Positions 7,811 through 16,093 of a DNA stretch of 64,000 nt are shown here, piece after piece. Both the position numbers and the translations under genes were made by a program. Every line of letters begins with the position of its first letter. Position 1 is the first letter of the stretch. A model generated the notes under the pieces. It searched no databases. It was not told where the DNA came from and was given only the letters and a program-made list of their open reading frames with translations. The stretch is from an uncultured candidate division WPS-2 bacterium (GTDB lineage Bacteria > Vulcanimicrobiota > Vulcanimicrobiia > Vulcanimicrobiales > Vulcanimicrobiaceae): positions 31,977 through 95,976 of the forward strand of contig CALEYW010000014.1 of NCBI GenBank assembly GCA_937927945.1. Direction: 5' to 3'.

Positions 7811-9172
7811 GTGGTGTCCCATCTCAAACCGCCCGTCGACCCGGCCGAGCTCGAGCATCGGAACCTGCGCCAAGGCGAGTTCTGGCGCGCCGTCCCCGCC
7901 TACGCCGACGTTGACGAGAAGACGTTCCTCGACCACATCTGGCAGGGGCGCAAGTCCGTCAAGACGACCGACGAGCTGTTCGAAACGATCGGCGAAATCG
8001 TCGACCCGACGTTCCTCGAAGACGCGCGCGAAGGTTTCCGGCGCGCGCCGATGGCGGTGCGCGTCTCCCCGTACATGATCGCGTCGATCGACTGGACGCG
8101 TCCTTACGAAGATGCGATCCGCCGCCAGTTCATCCCCGTCGCGTCGCGCCTGCTGCCCGACCATCCGCGTCTCACGCTCGATTCGCTGCACGAGCAGGAC
8201 GACTCGCCGGTGCAGGGCTTGATCCACCGCTACGTCGACAAGGCGCTGTTCCTGCCGCTGCAGACGTGCCCGGTCTACTGCCGCTTCTGCACGCGTTCGT
8301 ACGCGATCGGACCGGATACCCAGAACGTCGACAAGGCGCCGCTCGCAAAGACGACCGAGCTCTGGAAACAGGCGTTCGCGTACATCGCGGAGCGACCGGA
8401 GATCGAGGACATCGTCATCTCCGGCGGCGACACGTATCAGCTCGCGGCGAAGAACATCACCTTGATCGGCGACGCGCTGCTGGCGATCCCGCACGTGCGC
8501 CGCCTGCGCTTCGCGACCAAAGGCCCGGCGGTGATGCCGATGAAGATCCTCACCGATCCGGCCTGGACCGACGCGCTGACCGGGGTCGTCGAACGCGGCC
8601 GCAAGATCCACAAAGACGTCGTGATCCACACCCACTTCAACAATCCGAACGAGATCTCGTGGATCACGCAGCAGGCGATGGACCTGCTCTTCCAGCGCGG
8701 CATCACCGTGCGCAATCAGGCCGTGCTCATCCGCGGCGTGAACGACGACGTCGCGACGATGACGACGCTGGTGAAGCGCCTCTCGTGGATCAACGTGCAC
8801 CCGTACTACGTGTACATGCACGACCTCGTGAAGGGCGTCGAGGACATGCGCACGTCGGTGCAGACCTCGATCGACCTCGAGAAGGCCGTGCGCGGCACGA
8901 CCGCCGGTTTCAACACGCCGCTGTTCATCTGCGACGCGCCCGGCGGCGGCGGCAAGCGCGACGTCCACTCGTTCGAATACTACGACCGCGAGAACGGGAT
9001 CGTCGTCTACAGCGCGCCGAGCGTCAAACCGGGCCAGTCGTTCCTCTACTTCGACCCGATCGACACGCTTTCGCCGGAAGCGCAAGCCCGCTGGGCCGTC
9101 CCGGCGATCCAGGAGCGCATGATCGCCGACGCGATCGCCCGCGCCGGCGGAAAAGTCACCGTCCTGGCGTAG
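7811..9172 (+). CDS. kamA: Lysine 2,3-aminomutase
   Basis: A 453-residue radical-SAM, PLP-dependent enzyme converting L-lysine to beta-lysine. The cluster motif CPVYCRFC places the three Fe-S cysteines at 153, 157 and 160. The PLP-lysine motif PGGGGK follows DA in the C-terminal part. Two aspartates that in characterised enzymes contact the lysine side-chain amine are both present (YMHDLVKG and CDAPGG), which favours lysine over glutamate as substrate. Either GTG at 7811 or 7814 could start translation; a GGAG lies about 8 bases upstream of the first. It is probably third in the operon with the Lrp regulator and kdd. The enzyme is oxygen-sensitive, so an anaerobic or micro-oxic phase is plausible. 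Confidence 0.92.
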   Translation: MVSHLKPPVDPAELEHRNLRQGEFWRAVPAYADVDEKTFLDHIWQGRKSVKTTDELFETIGEIVDPTFLEDAREGFRRAPMAVRVSPYMIASIDWTRPYEDAIRRQFIPVASRLLPDHPRLTLDSLHEQDDSPVQGLIHRYVDKALFLPLQTCPVYCRFCTRSYAIGPDTQNVDKAPLAKTTELWKQAFAYIAERPEIEDIVISGGDTYQLAAKNITLIGDALLAIPHVRRLRFATKGPAVMPMKILTDPAWTDALTGVVERGRKIHKDVVIHTHFNNPNEISWITQQAMDLLFQRGITVRNQAVLIRGVNDDVATMTTLVKRLSWINVHPYYVYMHDLVKGVEDMRTSVQTSIDLEKAVRGTTAGFNTPLFICDAPGGGGKRDVHSFEYYDRENGIVVYSAPSVKPGQSFLYFDPIDTLSPEAQARWAVPAIQERMIADAIARAGGKVTVLA

Positions 9173-9191
9173 AGCGACGGGCGCGATTGCG

Positions 9192-9896
9192 TCATAGACG
9201 GTCTTTGAGCGGATCGAACAGCGCGAACGCGCGCTCTTCGGATGCGGTTGCGACGGCGGAATCGTAACCCGGCCACCCGGGCTGGGAGAAGTTGTGGCCG
9301 GCGCCCGGATAGACCACGATCTCCGCGTCGGAACGGTGGTGAAGCGCCGTGCGGATCGCGTCGATCTCGTCGGGCGGCGTCAGCGGGTCGGCGCCGCCGA
9401 AGTGTAGCGACATCGGTGCCGCGACGGTCGGCGCGTCGGCGAGGCTGATCCCGATCTGCGTGCCGTGGAATGTCGTCGCGACGTCGACGTCGAGGCGCGC
9501 CGCCGCCAGGAACGCATACCGGCCGCCGAAGCAGTATCCCATCACGCCGATCTTCCCGTTGCACTCGGGGCGCGCGCGTAACGCGGCGATCGTCGCGCGA
9601 ACGTCGTCGACGAGCTGGTCGACGTCGACGCGCGCGGCCCGCTCTAGGGCGAGCGGCCGCTCCGCGGGGGTGCGCTCGTATGTCTGCGGCTGCGGATCGC
9701 GCCAGAACTGGTTCATCACCGCCGCCGCATAGCCGCGTTGCGCGCAGCGATCGGCAAGGTCGCGCATCTGACGATCGACGCCGAAGATCGGCGGCAGCAC
9801 GATGATCCCCGGCGCGGGGGTGGCGCCCGTCGAGGCGAAGTAGGCGGCGAACGTTTTGCCGTCCCCCGTTTCGATCGTGAGTTCTGCCGCGGTCAC
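9192..9896 (-). CDS. Dienelactone hydrolase family protein
   Basis: A 234-residue alpha/beta hydrolase. The family triad is visible: nucleophile Cys122 in GYCFGG, Asp170 in HFGGADPLTPPDE and His201 in GAGHNF. The oxyanion region is LPPIFGVDRQMRDLADR. The frame extends to 9998, but the GTG at 9896 has a GAGG four bases upstream and gives the usual family length, so I prefer it. Classical members open dienelactones in chloroaromatic breakdown, but many relatives are general carboxylesterases. Nothing nearby indicates an aromatic pathway. It is divergent from the aldehyde dehydrogenase and convergent with kamA. Confidence 0.88.
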   Translation of the reverse strand: MTAAELTIETGDGKTFAAYFASTGATPAPGIIVLPPIFGVDRQMRDLADRCAQRGYAAAVMNQFWRDPQPQTYERTPAERPLALERAARVDVDQLVDDVRATIAALRARPECNGKIGVMGYCFGGRYAFLAAARLDVDVATTFHGTQIGISLADAPTVAAPMSLHFGGADPLTPPDEIDAIRTALHHRSDAEIVVYPGAGHNFSQPGWPGYDSAVATASEERAFALFDPLKDRL

Positions 9897-9987
9897 GTCG
9901 CCTCGTTGCGACCCCCCGGCGACCTCGCCCTCTCGGGCGGCGTACGGCGTCCGCCACTCCTCCCGCATCTCGAGGGTCCCAGCCACC

Positions 9988-11439
9988 ATGACCACCACCG
10001 CCCCGACCGCCTACGCCGATCTGCGGCTCGTCATCGGCACGGAGACGATCTCGGCCGACCAGCGCGAGTCCCTGCCGGTGCACGATCCTGCCACCGGCGA
10101 GACGATCGGCCGCGTGCCGATCGCGACCGACGACGACCTTCGCCGCGCGCTCGAGTCGACCGCGCGCGGCTTCGCGCGCTGGCGCGCGACGCCGGCGTAC
10201 GATCGCGCCGCTATCCTGCGCGACGCGGCGCGACTCGTGCGCCAGCGGGCCGACGCGATCGCGCGCGTGATGACGCTCGAACAAGGAAAGCCGCTGATCG
10301 AAGCGCGGCTCGAAGTGCTGGCCACCGCCGACATCATCGAGTGGGCCGGCGAAGAAGGGCGGCGCGCGTACGGCCGCGTCGTGCCGGCGCGCAGCGCGTC
10401 GATCCGGCAGACGGTGCTGCGCGAACCGGTCGGTCCGGTCGCGGCGTTCACCCCGTGGAATTTCCCCGCGATCACGCCCGGCCGCAAGCTCGCGGGCGCG
10501 CTGGGCGCGGGCTGCTCGATCATCATCAAGCCCTCCGAAGAGACGCCGGGAACCGCGCTCGCGCTCTACGACGCGCTGCGCGACGCCGGACTGCCCGACG
10601 ACGTGGTCAACGTCGTGTACGGCGATCCGCCGCACGTCTCCGAAACCCTGATCGCTTCACCGATCGTTCGCAAGATCTCGTTCACCGGCTCGACCGCCGT
10701 CGGCAAGCACCTCGCGGCGCTGGCCGCGAAGCACGGCGTGAAGCGCGCCACGCTCGAACTGGGCGGACACGCGCCGGTGATCGTGAGCGAGCGCGCCGAT
10801 CTCGACAAAGCCGTCGCCGTCTCCGCTTCCGCGAAGTACCGCAACGCCGGACAGGTGTGCGTCTCGCCGAGCCGGTTCTTCGTGCAGGAGTCGGTCTACG
10901 AGGCGTTCGCGGAGAAGTTCACGGCGAAGGCGTCATCGCTGCGCGTCGGCAACGGTCTCGACGAGCAAACACAGATGGGGTCGCTGGCGAACGAACGCCG
11001 GCGCGACGCGATTCACTCGATGATCGAAGACGCGACCCAGCGCGGCGGACAGTTGCGCACCGGCGGCGCGCCGATCGATTCGCCGGGATTCTTCTACGCG
11101 CCGACCGTCATGACCGACGTCCCGCCCGACGCGCGCGTTCTCAGCGAAGAACCGTTCGGACCGCTGGCCGTGATCACCAAGTTCACCACGCTCGACGAGG
11201 CGATCGCGCAGGCCAACGCGCTGCCGTACGGCCTCGCCGCTTACGCGTTCACCCAAGACGTGGCGGAGTCGATTCGGCTGGGCAACGAGATCGAAGCCGG
11301 GATGATCGGCATCAATCACTTCGGCATCGCGTTCGCCGAGATCCCGTTCGGCGGCGTCAAGGAATCCGGCTATGGCTCCGAAGGCGGAACCGAAGGCCTC
11401 GACGGCTACCTCGTCACGAAGTCGGTGACCATCTCCTGA
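9988..11439 (+). CDS. NAD(P)-dependent aldehyde dehydrogenase (succinate-semialdehyde type)
   Basis: A 483-residue aldehyde dehydrogenase of normal family length. Catalytic residues are in place: Asn158 in TPWNFPA, Lys181 in IIKPSEE, Glu257 in LELGGHAPV and Cys291 in NAGQVCVSPSRFF. The C-terminal EIPFGGVKESGYGSEGG resembles the succinate-semialdehyde and related group. The ATG at 9988 follows a CGAGGG about 11 bases upstream; the longer frame to 9856 would run into the divergent hydrolase start. Substrate is not fixed by sequence. 2-Oxoglutarate semialdehyde is also possible, given a 2-keto-3-deoxyarabinonate dehydratase-like gene later in the window. Confidence 0.9.
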   Translation: MTTTAPTAYADLRLVIGTETISADQRESLPVHDPATGETIGRVPIATDDDLRRALESTARGFARWRATPAYDRAAILRDAARLVRQRADAIARVMTLEQGKPLIEARLEVLATADIIEWAGEEGRRAYGRVVPARSASIRQTVLREPVGPVAAFTPWNFPAITPGRKLAGALGAGCSIIIKPSEETPGTALALYDALRDAGLPDDVVNVVYGDPPHVSETLIASPIVRKISFTGSTAVGKHLAALAAKHGVKRATLELGGHAPVIVSERADLDKAVAVSASAKYRNAGQVCVSPSRFFVQESVYEAFAEKFTAKASSLRVGNGLDEQTQMGSLANERRRDAIHSMIEDATQRGGQLRTGGAPIDSPGFFYAPTVMTDVPPDARVLSEEPFGPLAVITKFTTLDEAIAQANALPYGLAAYAFTQDVAESIRLGNEIEAGMIGINHFGIAFAEIPFGGVKESGYGSEGGTEGLDGYLVTKSVTIS

Positions 11440-11512
11440 CCGCAACCCACGGCTCGAAGGGGTGACGCTGCGCGGCGGCAGACTTCGCCCGGACGACGTC
11501 GAAGCCGGCGCC

Positions 11513-11923
11513 ATGTTGAGTGGATTTCGCGCCTTTCTCTTCCGCGGCAACGTGGTGGATCTGGCCGTCGCGGTCGTGATCGGCGGCGCGTTCGGCGCCG
11601 TCGTGACCGCGTTCGTCAAAGACCTCATCACGCCGATCATCGCGGCGCTCGTCGGCAAGCCGGATTTCTCCGGGCTTGTCTTCACCGTCAACGGCAGCCG
11701 GTTTTTGATCGGTGATTTTGTCAATGCGCTCGTCTCGTTCGTCCTGGTCGCGGCGGCGATCTACTTCTTCGTCGTCGTCCCGTTGCAGCGGGCGATCGCA
11801 ATGCGCACGAAGGCGGAGCCGGTGCCCGAGGTCAAGCCCTGCCCGTACTGCCTCGAGGTCGTCCCGGCCGCCGCGACGCGCTGCAAGGCCTGCACCTCGC
11901 AGTTGGGAAGCGCCGCGGCCTGA
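11513..11923 (+). CDS. mscL: Large-conductance mechanosensitive channel with zinc-ribbon tail
   Basis: A 136-residue MscL. The amphipathic N-terminus and first pore helix (GFRAFLFRGNVVDLAVAVVI, then GGAFGAVVTAFV) are typical, as is KDLITPIIAALVG. The second helix is ALVSFVLVAAAIYFFVVVP. The channel opens under membrane tension to release solutes after osmotic downshock. The C-terminus adds CPYCLEVVPAAATRCKAC, a CxxC-(about 12)-CxxC pattern that looks like a small zinc ribbon replacing the usual helical bundle. The ATG at 11513 begins the conserved sequence directly; the frame extending to 11462 adds only a non-conserved leader. Confidence 0.93.
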   Translation: MLSGFRAFLFRGNVVDLAVAVVIGGAFGAVVTAFVKDLITPIIAALVGKPDFSGLVFTVNGSRFLIGDFVNALVSFVLVAAAIYFFVVVPLQRAIAMRTKAEPVPEVKPCPYCLEVVPAAATRCKACTSQLGSAAA

Positions 11924-11942
11924 CGCCGTCGAAGACGGGACG

Positions 11943-12044
11943 ATGCACGTCATTTCCGTCGTCTACACGTTCCCCGAAGACCGGGCGGACGTGCGCCCGC
12001 TCGCGAGGCGGCGGACCACCGTCCAGGACGATTTGATCGTCTAG
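11943..12044 (+). pseudogene. Possible N-terminal relic of an antibiotic-biosynthesis-monooxygenase-like gene
   Basis: A 33-codon frame begins MHVISVVYTFPEDRADV, which looks like the first strand of small ABM-fold monooxygenases. It then breaks into arginine-rich nonsense and stops at a TAG sharing one base with the next gene's GTG. The full domain would need about 95 residues. I read this as a truncated remnant, with low certainty; a chance frame is also possible. Confidence 0.3.
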
Positions 12045-12583
12045 TGCGCGTCTGCGTCTATTGCGGATCGTCGCCGGGACACGACCCGCGGTTCGTCGTC
12101 GCGGCGCAAGCGCTCGGTACGGCGCTGGCGGAGGCCGGCATCGGCGTCGTGTATGGCGGCGGACGCGTCGGCTTGATGGGCACCGTTGCGGATGCCGCGC
12201 TCGCGGCGGGCGGCGAGGTCATCGGCGTCATTCCTCGTTTCCTCGAAGAGCGCGAGGTCGCGCACGTCGGTGTCGACTTGCGCGTCGTGGAATCGATGCA
12301 CGAGCGGAAGGCGCTGATGGCCGACCTCTCGGACGCGTTCGTCGCGCTGCCGGGCGGTTTCGGCACGTTCGAGGAGTTCTTCGAGATCGTGACGTGGGTG
12401 CAGCTGCGGCTGATTTACGCCCCGTGCATTCTGGCGAACGTCGACGGATACTTCGACGCGCTGATCGCCCTGATCGACGGCGCTGCCCACAAGGGCTTCA
12501 TCAATGCGGCGAATCGTCGCATCGTCGAAGCATACCCGACCGTCAGCGCCGTGATCCAGCGCCTCGAGCTCGTGTCACCTTAG
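12044..12583 (+). CDS. LOG-family protein (nucleoside monophosphate phosphoribohydrolase)
   Basis: A 179-residue protein of the LOG (lysine decarboxylase-like Rossmann) family. The hallmark PGGxGTxxE motif is at 103-111 (PGGFGTFEE), preceded by VVYGGGRVGLMG at 36-46 and ESMHERKALM. LOG proteins release the free base from cytokinin riboside monophosphates or related nucleotides. The old name lysine decarboxylase is incorrect for them. Start is GTG at 12044, opening directly with VRVCVYCGSSPG, the family's usual N-terminus. The end overlaps the convergent PhzF gene by 4 bases. Confidence 0.92.
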   Translation: MRVCVYCGSSPGHDPRFVVAAQALGTALAEAGIGVVYGGGRVGLMGTVADAALAAGGEVIGVIPRFLEEREVAHVGVDLRVVESMHERKALMADLSDAFVALPGGFGTFEEFFEIVTWVQLRLIYAPCILANVDGYFDALIALIDGAAHKGFINAANRRIVEAYPTVSAVIQRLELVSP

Positions 12584-13431
12584 ACGCGCAGCGTGCGCAT
12601 CGGCGTCGCCGTTCCACCGACGAGGACGCGCTGCGGCTCGACCCGCGCGAGCAGTTCGCTCGGTGATGGTTGGGGCGAGAGCGCACCTTGCAAGAACCGG
12701 AACGCCGCGGTCTCGCGACCCTGCGCGAGCGTTCCGGCGAGCAGTCCCGCCGCCATCCCGGTCGCCGGTTCTTCGGGAATTCCGTAGCTCGGCGCGAACA
12801 TGCGGATCGTCGCATCGTATCCGTCTTCGCCGGGCGCGTAGACGTAGAACCCGATCGCATCGATCTCATCGGCGAGCGATTGGAGCGCGGGCGCATTCGG
12901 AACGATCGCGGCGAGCGCCGCGCGATTCGTCGGCACCAGGATGAAGCGCACGCCGTGATCGGCAACGAGCGGTTCGGCGGCGATCGCATCGGCCGGGATC
13001 GCGAGGGCCGCGGCGATCTCCGCCGTCCGGCCGAACGGGCTCACGGCGGGACGCGGCTGTTCCATGAACACGTGCTCGCCTTCGAGGAGGATCGCGCGGT
13101 CGCCGATGATCGTCCGCTTGACGGCGGTCGTCCCGGCGAGCTCGCCGCGCCGCGCGAGCAGCGCGAACGTTGCGACGGTCGCGTGGCCGCAGTCGGGAAC
13201 CTGTTTGGTCGGCGTGTAGAATTCGACGACGAACGCTCCGTCGGCGGCGCGCTCGACGAAGGCCGTCTCGGGTGCGCCGACCGCCGTCGCGACGCGCTGC
13301 CGGTCGACGGTCGAAAGAGCCGCGGCCTCGAGCACGACGCCGGCCGGGTTGCCGCCGGCGCCGTCCTTGGTGAACGCGGCGACCAGCTCGACGTCGATCG
13401 TGCGGGGCAGGGTGGCGGACGAATCGCTCAT
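12580..13431 (-). CDS. PhzF-family isomerase-like protein (copy 1)
   Basis: A 283-residue PhzF-fold protein. Visible family motifs are GAGGNPAGVV near the N-terminus, the catalytic-Glu region GAPETAFVE, VPDCGHATVATF, and EEPATGMAAGLLAG in the second half. PhzF isomerises dihydro-hydroxyanthranilate in phenazine synthesis, but most family members have unknown substrates and no phenazine genes are present here. The ATG at 13431 (MSDSSATLPRT) starts close to the conserved core. It is divergent from a MocR/PdxR-type regulator gene, with a perfect palindrome in the shared promoter region, so it is probably that regulator's target. Confidence 0.88.
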   Translation of the reverse strand: MSDSSATLPRTIDVELVAAFTKDGAGGNPAGVVLEAAALSTVDRQRVATAVGAPETAFVERAADGAFVVEFYTPTKQVPDCGHATVATFALLARRGELAGTTAVKRTIIGDRAILLEGEHVFMEQPRPAVSPFGRTAEIAAALAIPADAIAAEPLVADHGVRFILVPTNRAALAAIVPNAPALQSLADEIDAIGFYVYAPGEDGYDATIRMFAPSYGIPEEPATGMAAGLLAGTLAQGRETAAFRFLQGALSPQPSPSELLARVEPQRVLVGGTATPMRTLRV

Positions 13432-13486
13432 GGCCCCATCATCGCTGTGCGGCAGTCGCCGCGCAAGGTCCAGTCGGGGCGCGCAG

Positions 13487-13513
13487 GTGGACCACTTTCT
13501 CGAAGTGGTCCAC
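13487..13513. promoter_or_regulatory. Perfect palindromic operator between PhzF and MocR-type genes
   Basis: Arms GTGGACCACTT and AAGTGGTCCAC are perfect 11-base inverted repeats with the 5-base spacer TCTCG. Each arm contains an AAGTGG-type half site, resembling the AAAGTGG sites I recall for PdxR regulators. The element lies 55 bases from the PhzF start and 24 bases from the regulator start, so binding could control both promoters. The operator role is inferred. Confidence 0.7.
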
Positions 13514-13537
13514 TCGCCGGCAGCGAACCCGCCACCC

Positions 13538-15027
13538 ATGAGAGGGACGCCCGGGCTCGCGGCGCTCGCTTCGCTCGATGTCGACATCGGGCGGCGCGGC
13601 ACGATCCGCACCCAAGTGGTCGCGCAGATCCGCTCCGCGATCCTCGACCTGCGGTTACCCTCCGGCGCTCGGCTGCCGTCGAGCCGCGTCGTCGCGGCGT
13701 CCCTGGGCATCTCGCGCACGACCGTGACGGAAGTGTTCGATCAACTGATCGCCGAGGGAATGCTGATCGCCCGGCACGGTTCCGGAACGTACGTCTCGCC
13801 GGCGCTGCGCGTACCGCCGCCGCCCGCGATCGCTCGAACGGCGGCGACGTCGTGGGAGCGCGTGTCGCGCCGCGGCAAGCTCTTCGCCGACCTCACCACC
13901 CGCTCGCGCTATGTCAGCAAAGAGCCGCAGGCGTTTCAGCCCGGCGTTCCGGCGATCGACGTGTTCCCGTTCGCGAGCTGGTCACGCATCGCCGCGTCGC
14001 TGCTGCGTCAGCCGCCGCGCGAGCTCGTCTCGTACGGGGATCCGGCCGGACTGCGTGCGTTGCGCGAAGCGATCGCCGCGCACCTGCGGCATCGCGAGAG
14101 CGTTCCGTGCGACGCCGACGAGGTGATCGTTACGACGGGTTCGCAGCAGTCGCTCGATCTGATCATGCGGCTGATGCTCGATCCCGACGATGCCGTGTGG
14201 CTCGAGGAACCGGGCTCGCTCGCGGCACGCTCGGCATCTCGGGCGGCGCGCGCGTCGTCCCCGTGCCGGTCGATGCCGACGGTTTGATCGTCGCCGAAGG
14301 CGAAGCGGCCGCGCCGCGCGCGCGTTTGGCCCACGTGACCGCCGCCAGCCAATGGCCGACGACGGTGACGCTTGCGCCCGCGCGCCGCGCGGCGCTCGTC
14401 GCGTGGGCCGACGCCGCCGATGCGTGGATCGTCGAGGACGAATACGACGGTGTCTTCCGCTACGACGAAGGCGCACCGGCCTCGGTGCGCAGCGTCGCGC
14501 GCTGCGATCGCGTGCTGCGAGTCGGCTCGTTCAGCATGACGACGTTTCCGGCGCTGCGCATCGGCTACATCGTCGTCCCGCGCGGGCTCGTCGACGCGTT
14601 CGTGGCGGCGAAGGCCGCCATCGACCGGCAGGGCGCGACGCTCGAACAAGCCGTGCTGGCCGAGTTCATGCTCTCCGGCCGCTACCTGCGCCACCTTCGC
14701 GCGATGAGCGAGGTATATGCCGAGCGACGCGACGCGCTCCGCCGCCGCCTCCACGAGTATCTGCCCTCGCTCGCGTACACGTCGCCGCGCGCCGGAATCC
14801 ACGGTATCCTCGCCCTCGACGGCCGCGACGACGTCGCGGTGTGCGCCGCTGCGGCGCGGCGCGGGATCTCCGTCGTGCCGCTCTCACCGCTGTACTTCGG
14901 CCGCGCCCGCCGCAGCGGGCTGCTCGTCGGCTTCGGCGTCGCGTCACCGGGCGAGATTCGGCTCGGCGTGCGCAAGCTGCGCGAAGCGATCGCTGAGGTT
15001 CCGCTCCGGCGCGTCACCCCACGCTGA
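13538..15027 (+). pseudogene. MocR/PdxR-type GntR-aminotransferase regulator, frameshifted
   Basis: Two frames together encode one MocR-family regulator. The first (13538 to about 14220) holds the GntR winged helix (LPSGARLPSSRVVAASLGIS, then ARHGSGTYVSP) and the start of the aminotransferase-like domain (GDPAGLRALREAIAAHL, TTGSQQSLDLIM, WLEEPG). The second (about 14227 to 15027) continues with GGARVVPVPVDADGL, then VEDEYDGVFRYD, and the PLP-lysine region is RVGSFSMTTFPALRIGY. Compared with the family, about 7 bases appear lost between 14214 and 14228, shifting the frame. In SMTTFPALR the position expected to hold the PLP lysine (S-x-S-K in relatives) has no lysine. It is inactive, or a sequencing error broke the frame; the intact operator beside it argues that decay, if real, is recent. 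Confidence 0.75.
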
Positions 15028-15035
15028 CGGAACGA

Positions 15036-15461
15036 TCAGCGATTCTGCGCGACCAGTTGACGGTGCGAGAGCCGCTCGAGCTGCCGCCGTTCTGCAGCGC
15101 TTGTCCGGCGGTCGCCGCTCGGCGGGACGACCGCGAACGTGTACGCGTAGTGAGCCGTACCGGCTGCGCGATGCGCGACCACGAAAACCCTCGCGGCGTT
15201 CGGCTCCGAGGTCGAGGCGTATTGGCACACCATCCCGCTCGTCGGCATCAAGCGCATCGTCGTGCGGAGCACGGCGCTGATATCGTTCTCCGCGAGCACC
15301 GAGCACGGCAATCCTTGTACGACTTTTGCCGGATTGGCGGGCGGTGCGAAGGCGAACATGACGGCGAACGGGACGAGAATCGCTATTGCGGCGATCGCGC
15401 TCCGCATGGGATGGAGGTCGTCGCTGCGAGCGGCGACGTTCAGCGAATCAAAGTTGGACAT
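15036..15461 (-). CDS. Small secreted protein, hypothetical
   Basis: A protein of up to 141 residues with a signal-peptide-like segment (MRSAIAAIAILVPFAVMFAF, then APPANPA) starting at residue 19. The start is either the ATG at 15461 or, more consistent with the signal peptide, the ATG at 15407; neither has a clear ribosome binding site. The mature part has two cysteines (LPCSVLAEND, GMVCQYAST), perhaps a disulfide, and ends with a charged tail. The family is not recognised. It is convergent with the MocR-type gene. Confidence 0.55.
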   Translation of the reverse strand: MSNFDSLNVAARSDDLHPMRSAIAAIAILVPFAVMFAFAPPANPAKVVQGLPCSVLAENDISAVLRTTMRLMPTSGMVCQYASTSEPNAARVFVVAHRAAGTAHYAYTFAVVPPSGDRRTSAAERRQLERLSHRQLVAQNR

Positions 15462-15634
15462 CGTTCAACCATGACACTATGTTTGGTGGGAACGATGCAC
15501 GAGACGATCGGTTAGCGTTCGCGCGGAGGACTGAATCATTTGTGACGAACGGATCTTCTTTCATCGCGTTCGACGCAGTGCGGAAGAAATGTGCGCCACG
15601 CAAATTGTGGCGGCGTTTGCCGATTGCACCAAGT

Positions 15635-16087
15635 ATGGAACGTCAGCAGGTGCGCCGCCATCCGCCGCGCATCGCCCTGATCGCGCACGATGCATGCAAA
15701 GCCGACATGACCGAGTGGGCAGCGTTCAATCGCGGTACGCTCGCGCGCTGCGACCTCGTCGCGACCGGCACCACCGGCGCGACGGTCGCCAAGGAGACCG
15801 GGCTCCCGATCGAGTTGCTACTCTCCGGCCCGCTCGGCGGCGACGCGCAGGTGGGCGCGCTGCTGGTCGGCGCGCGGCTCGACCTCGTCGTTTTCTTCTG
15901 GGATCCGCTGACGTCGCAGCCGCACGACGTCGACGTCAAGGCGCTCTTACGCCTCTCGGTGCTCTACAACGTGCCGATCGCGTGCAATCGCTCGACGGCC
16001 GATTTCCTGATCTCCTCGCCGCTCTTCCTCGACGACCACCACCTCGCCCAACGCCGCTCCGCACACTCACCGGCAGCCGCGCAGTAA
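15635..16087 (+). CDS. mgsA: Methylglyoxal synthase
   Basis: A 150-residue enzyme that converts dihydroxyacetone phosphate to methylglyoxal and phosphate, a bypass of lower glycolysis used under phosphate stress. All active-site residues known from the E. coli enzyme are visible, shifted by one: His18-Asp19 and Lys22 in AHDACK, catalytic Asp70 in SGPLGGDAQ, Asp90 in FFWDP, His97 and Asp100. The ATG at 15635 gives the normal family length. The frame runs upstream to 15386 but that part has no family character. About 170 bases upstream hold no recognisable gene. Confidence 0.93.
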   Translation: MERQQVRRHPPRIALIAHDACKADMTEWAAFNRGTLARCDLVATGTTGATVAKETGLPIELLLSGPLGGDAQVGALLVGARLDLVVFFWDPLTSQPHDVDVKALLRLSVLYNVPIACNRSTADFLISSPLFLDDHHLAQRRSAHSPAAAQ

Positions 16088-16093
16088 CCGCCG

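Noticed and set aside
7811..9172. Glutamate 2,3-aminomutase as an alternative identity.
   Set aside because: Both aspartates that mark lysine specificity are present; glutamate enzymes replace them.
12580..13431. A phenazine pathway suggested by two PhzF-type genes (also 62314-63201).
   Set aside because: No phzA/B/D/E/G genes are present; PhzF-fold proteins commonly occur without phenazine synthesis.
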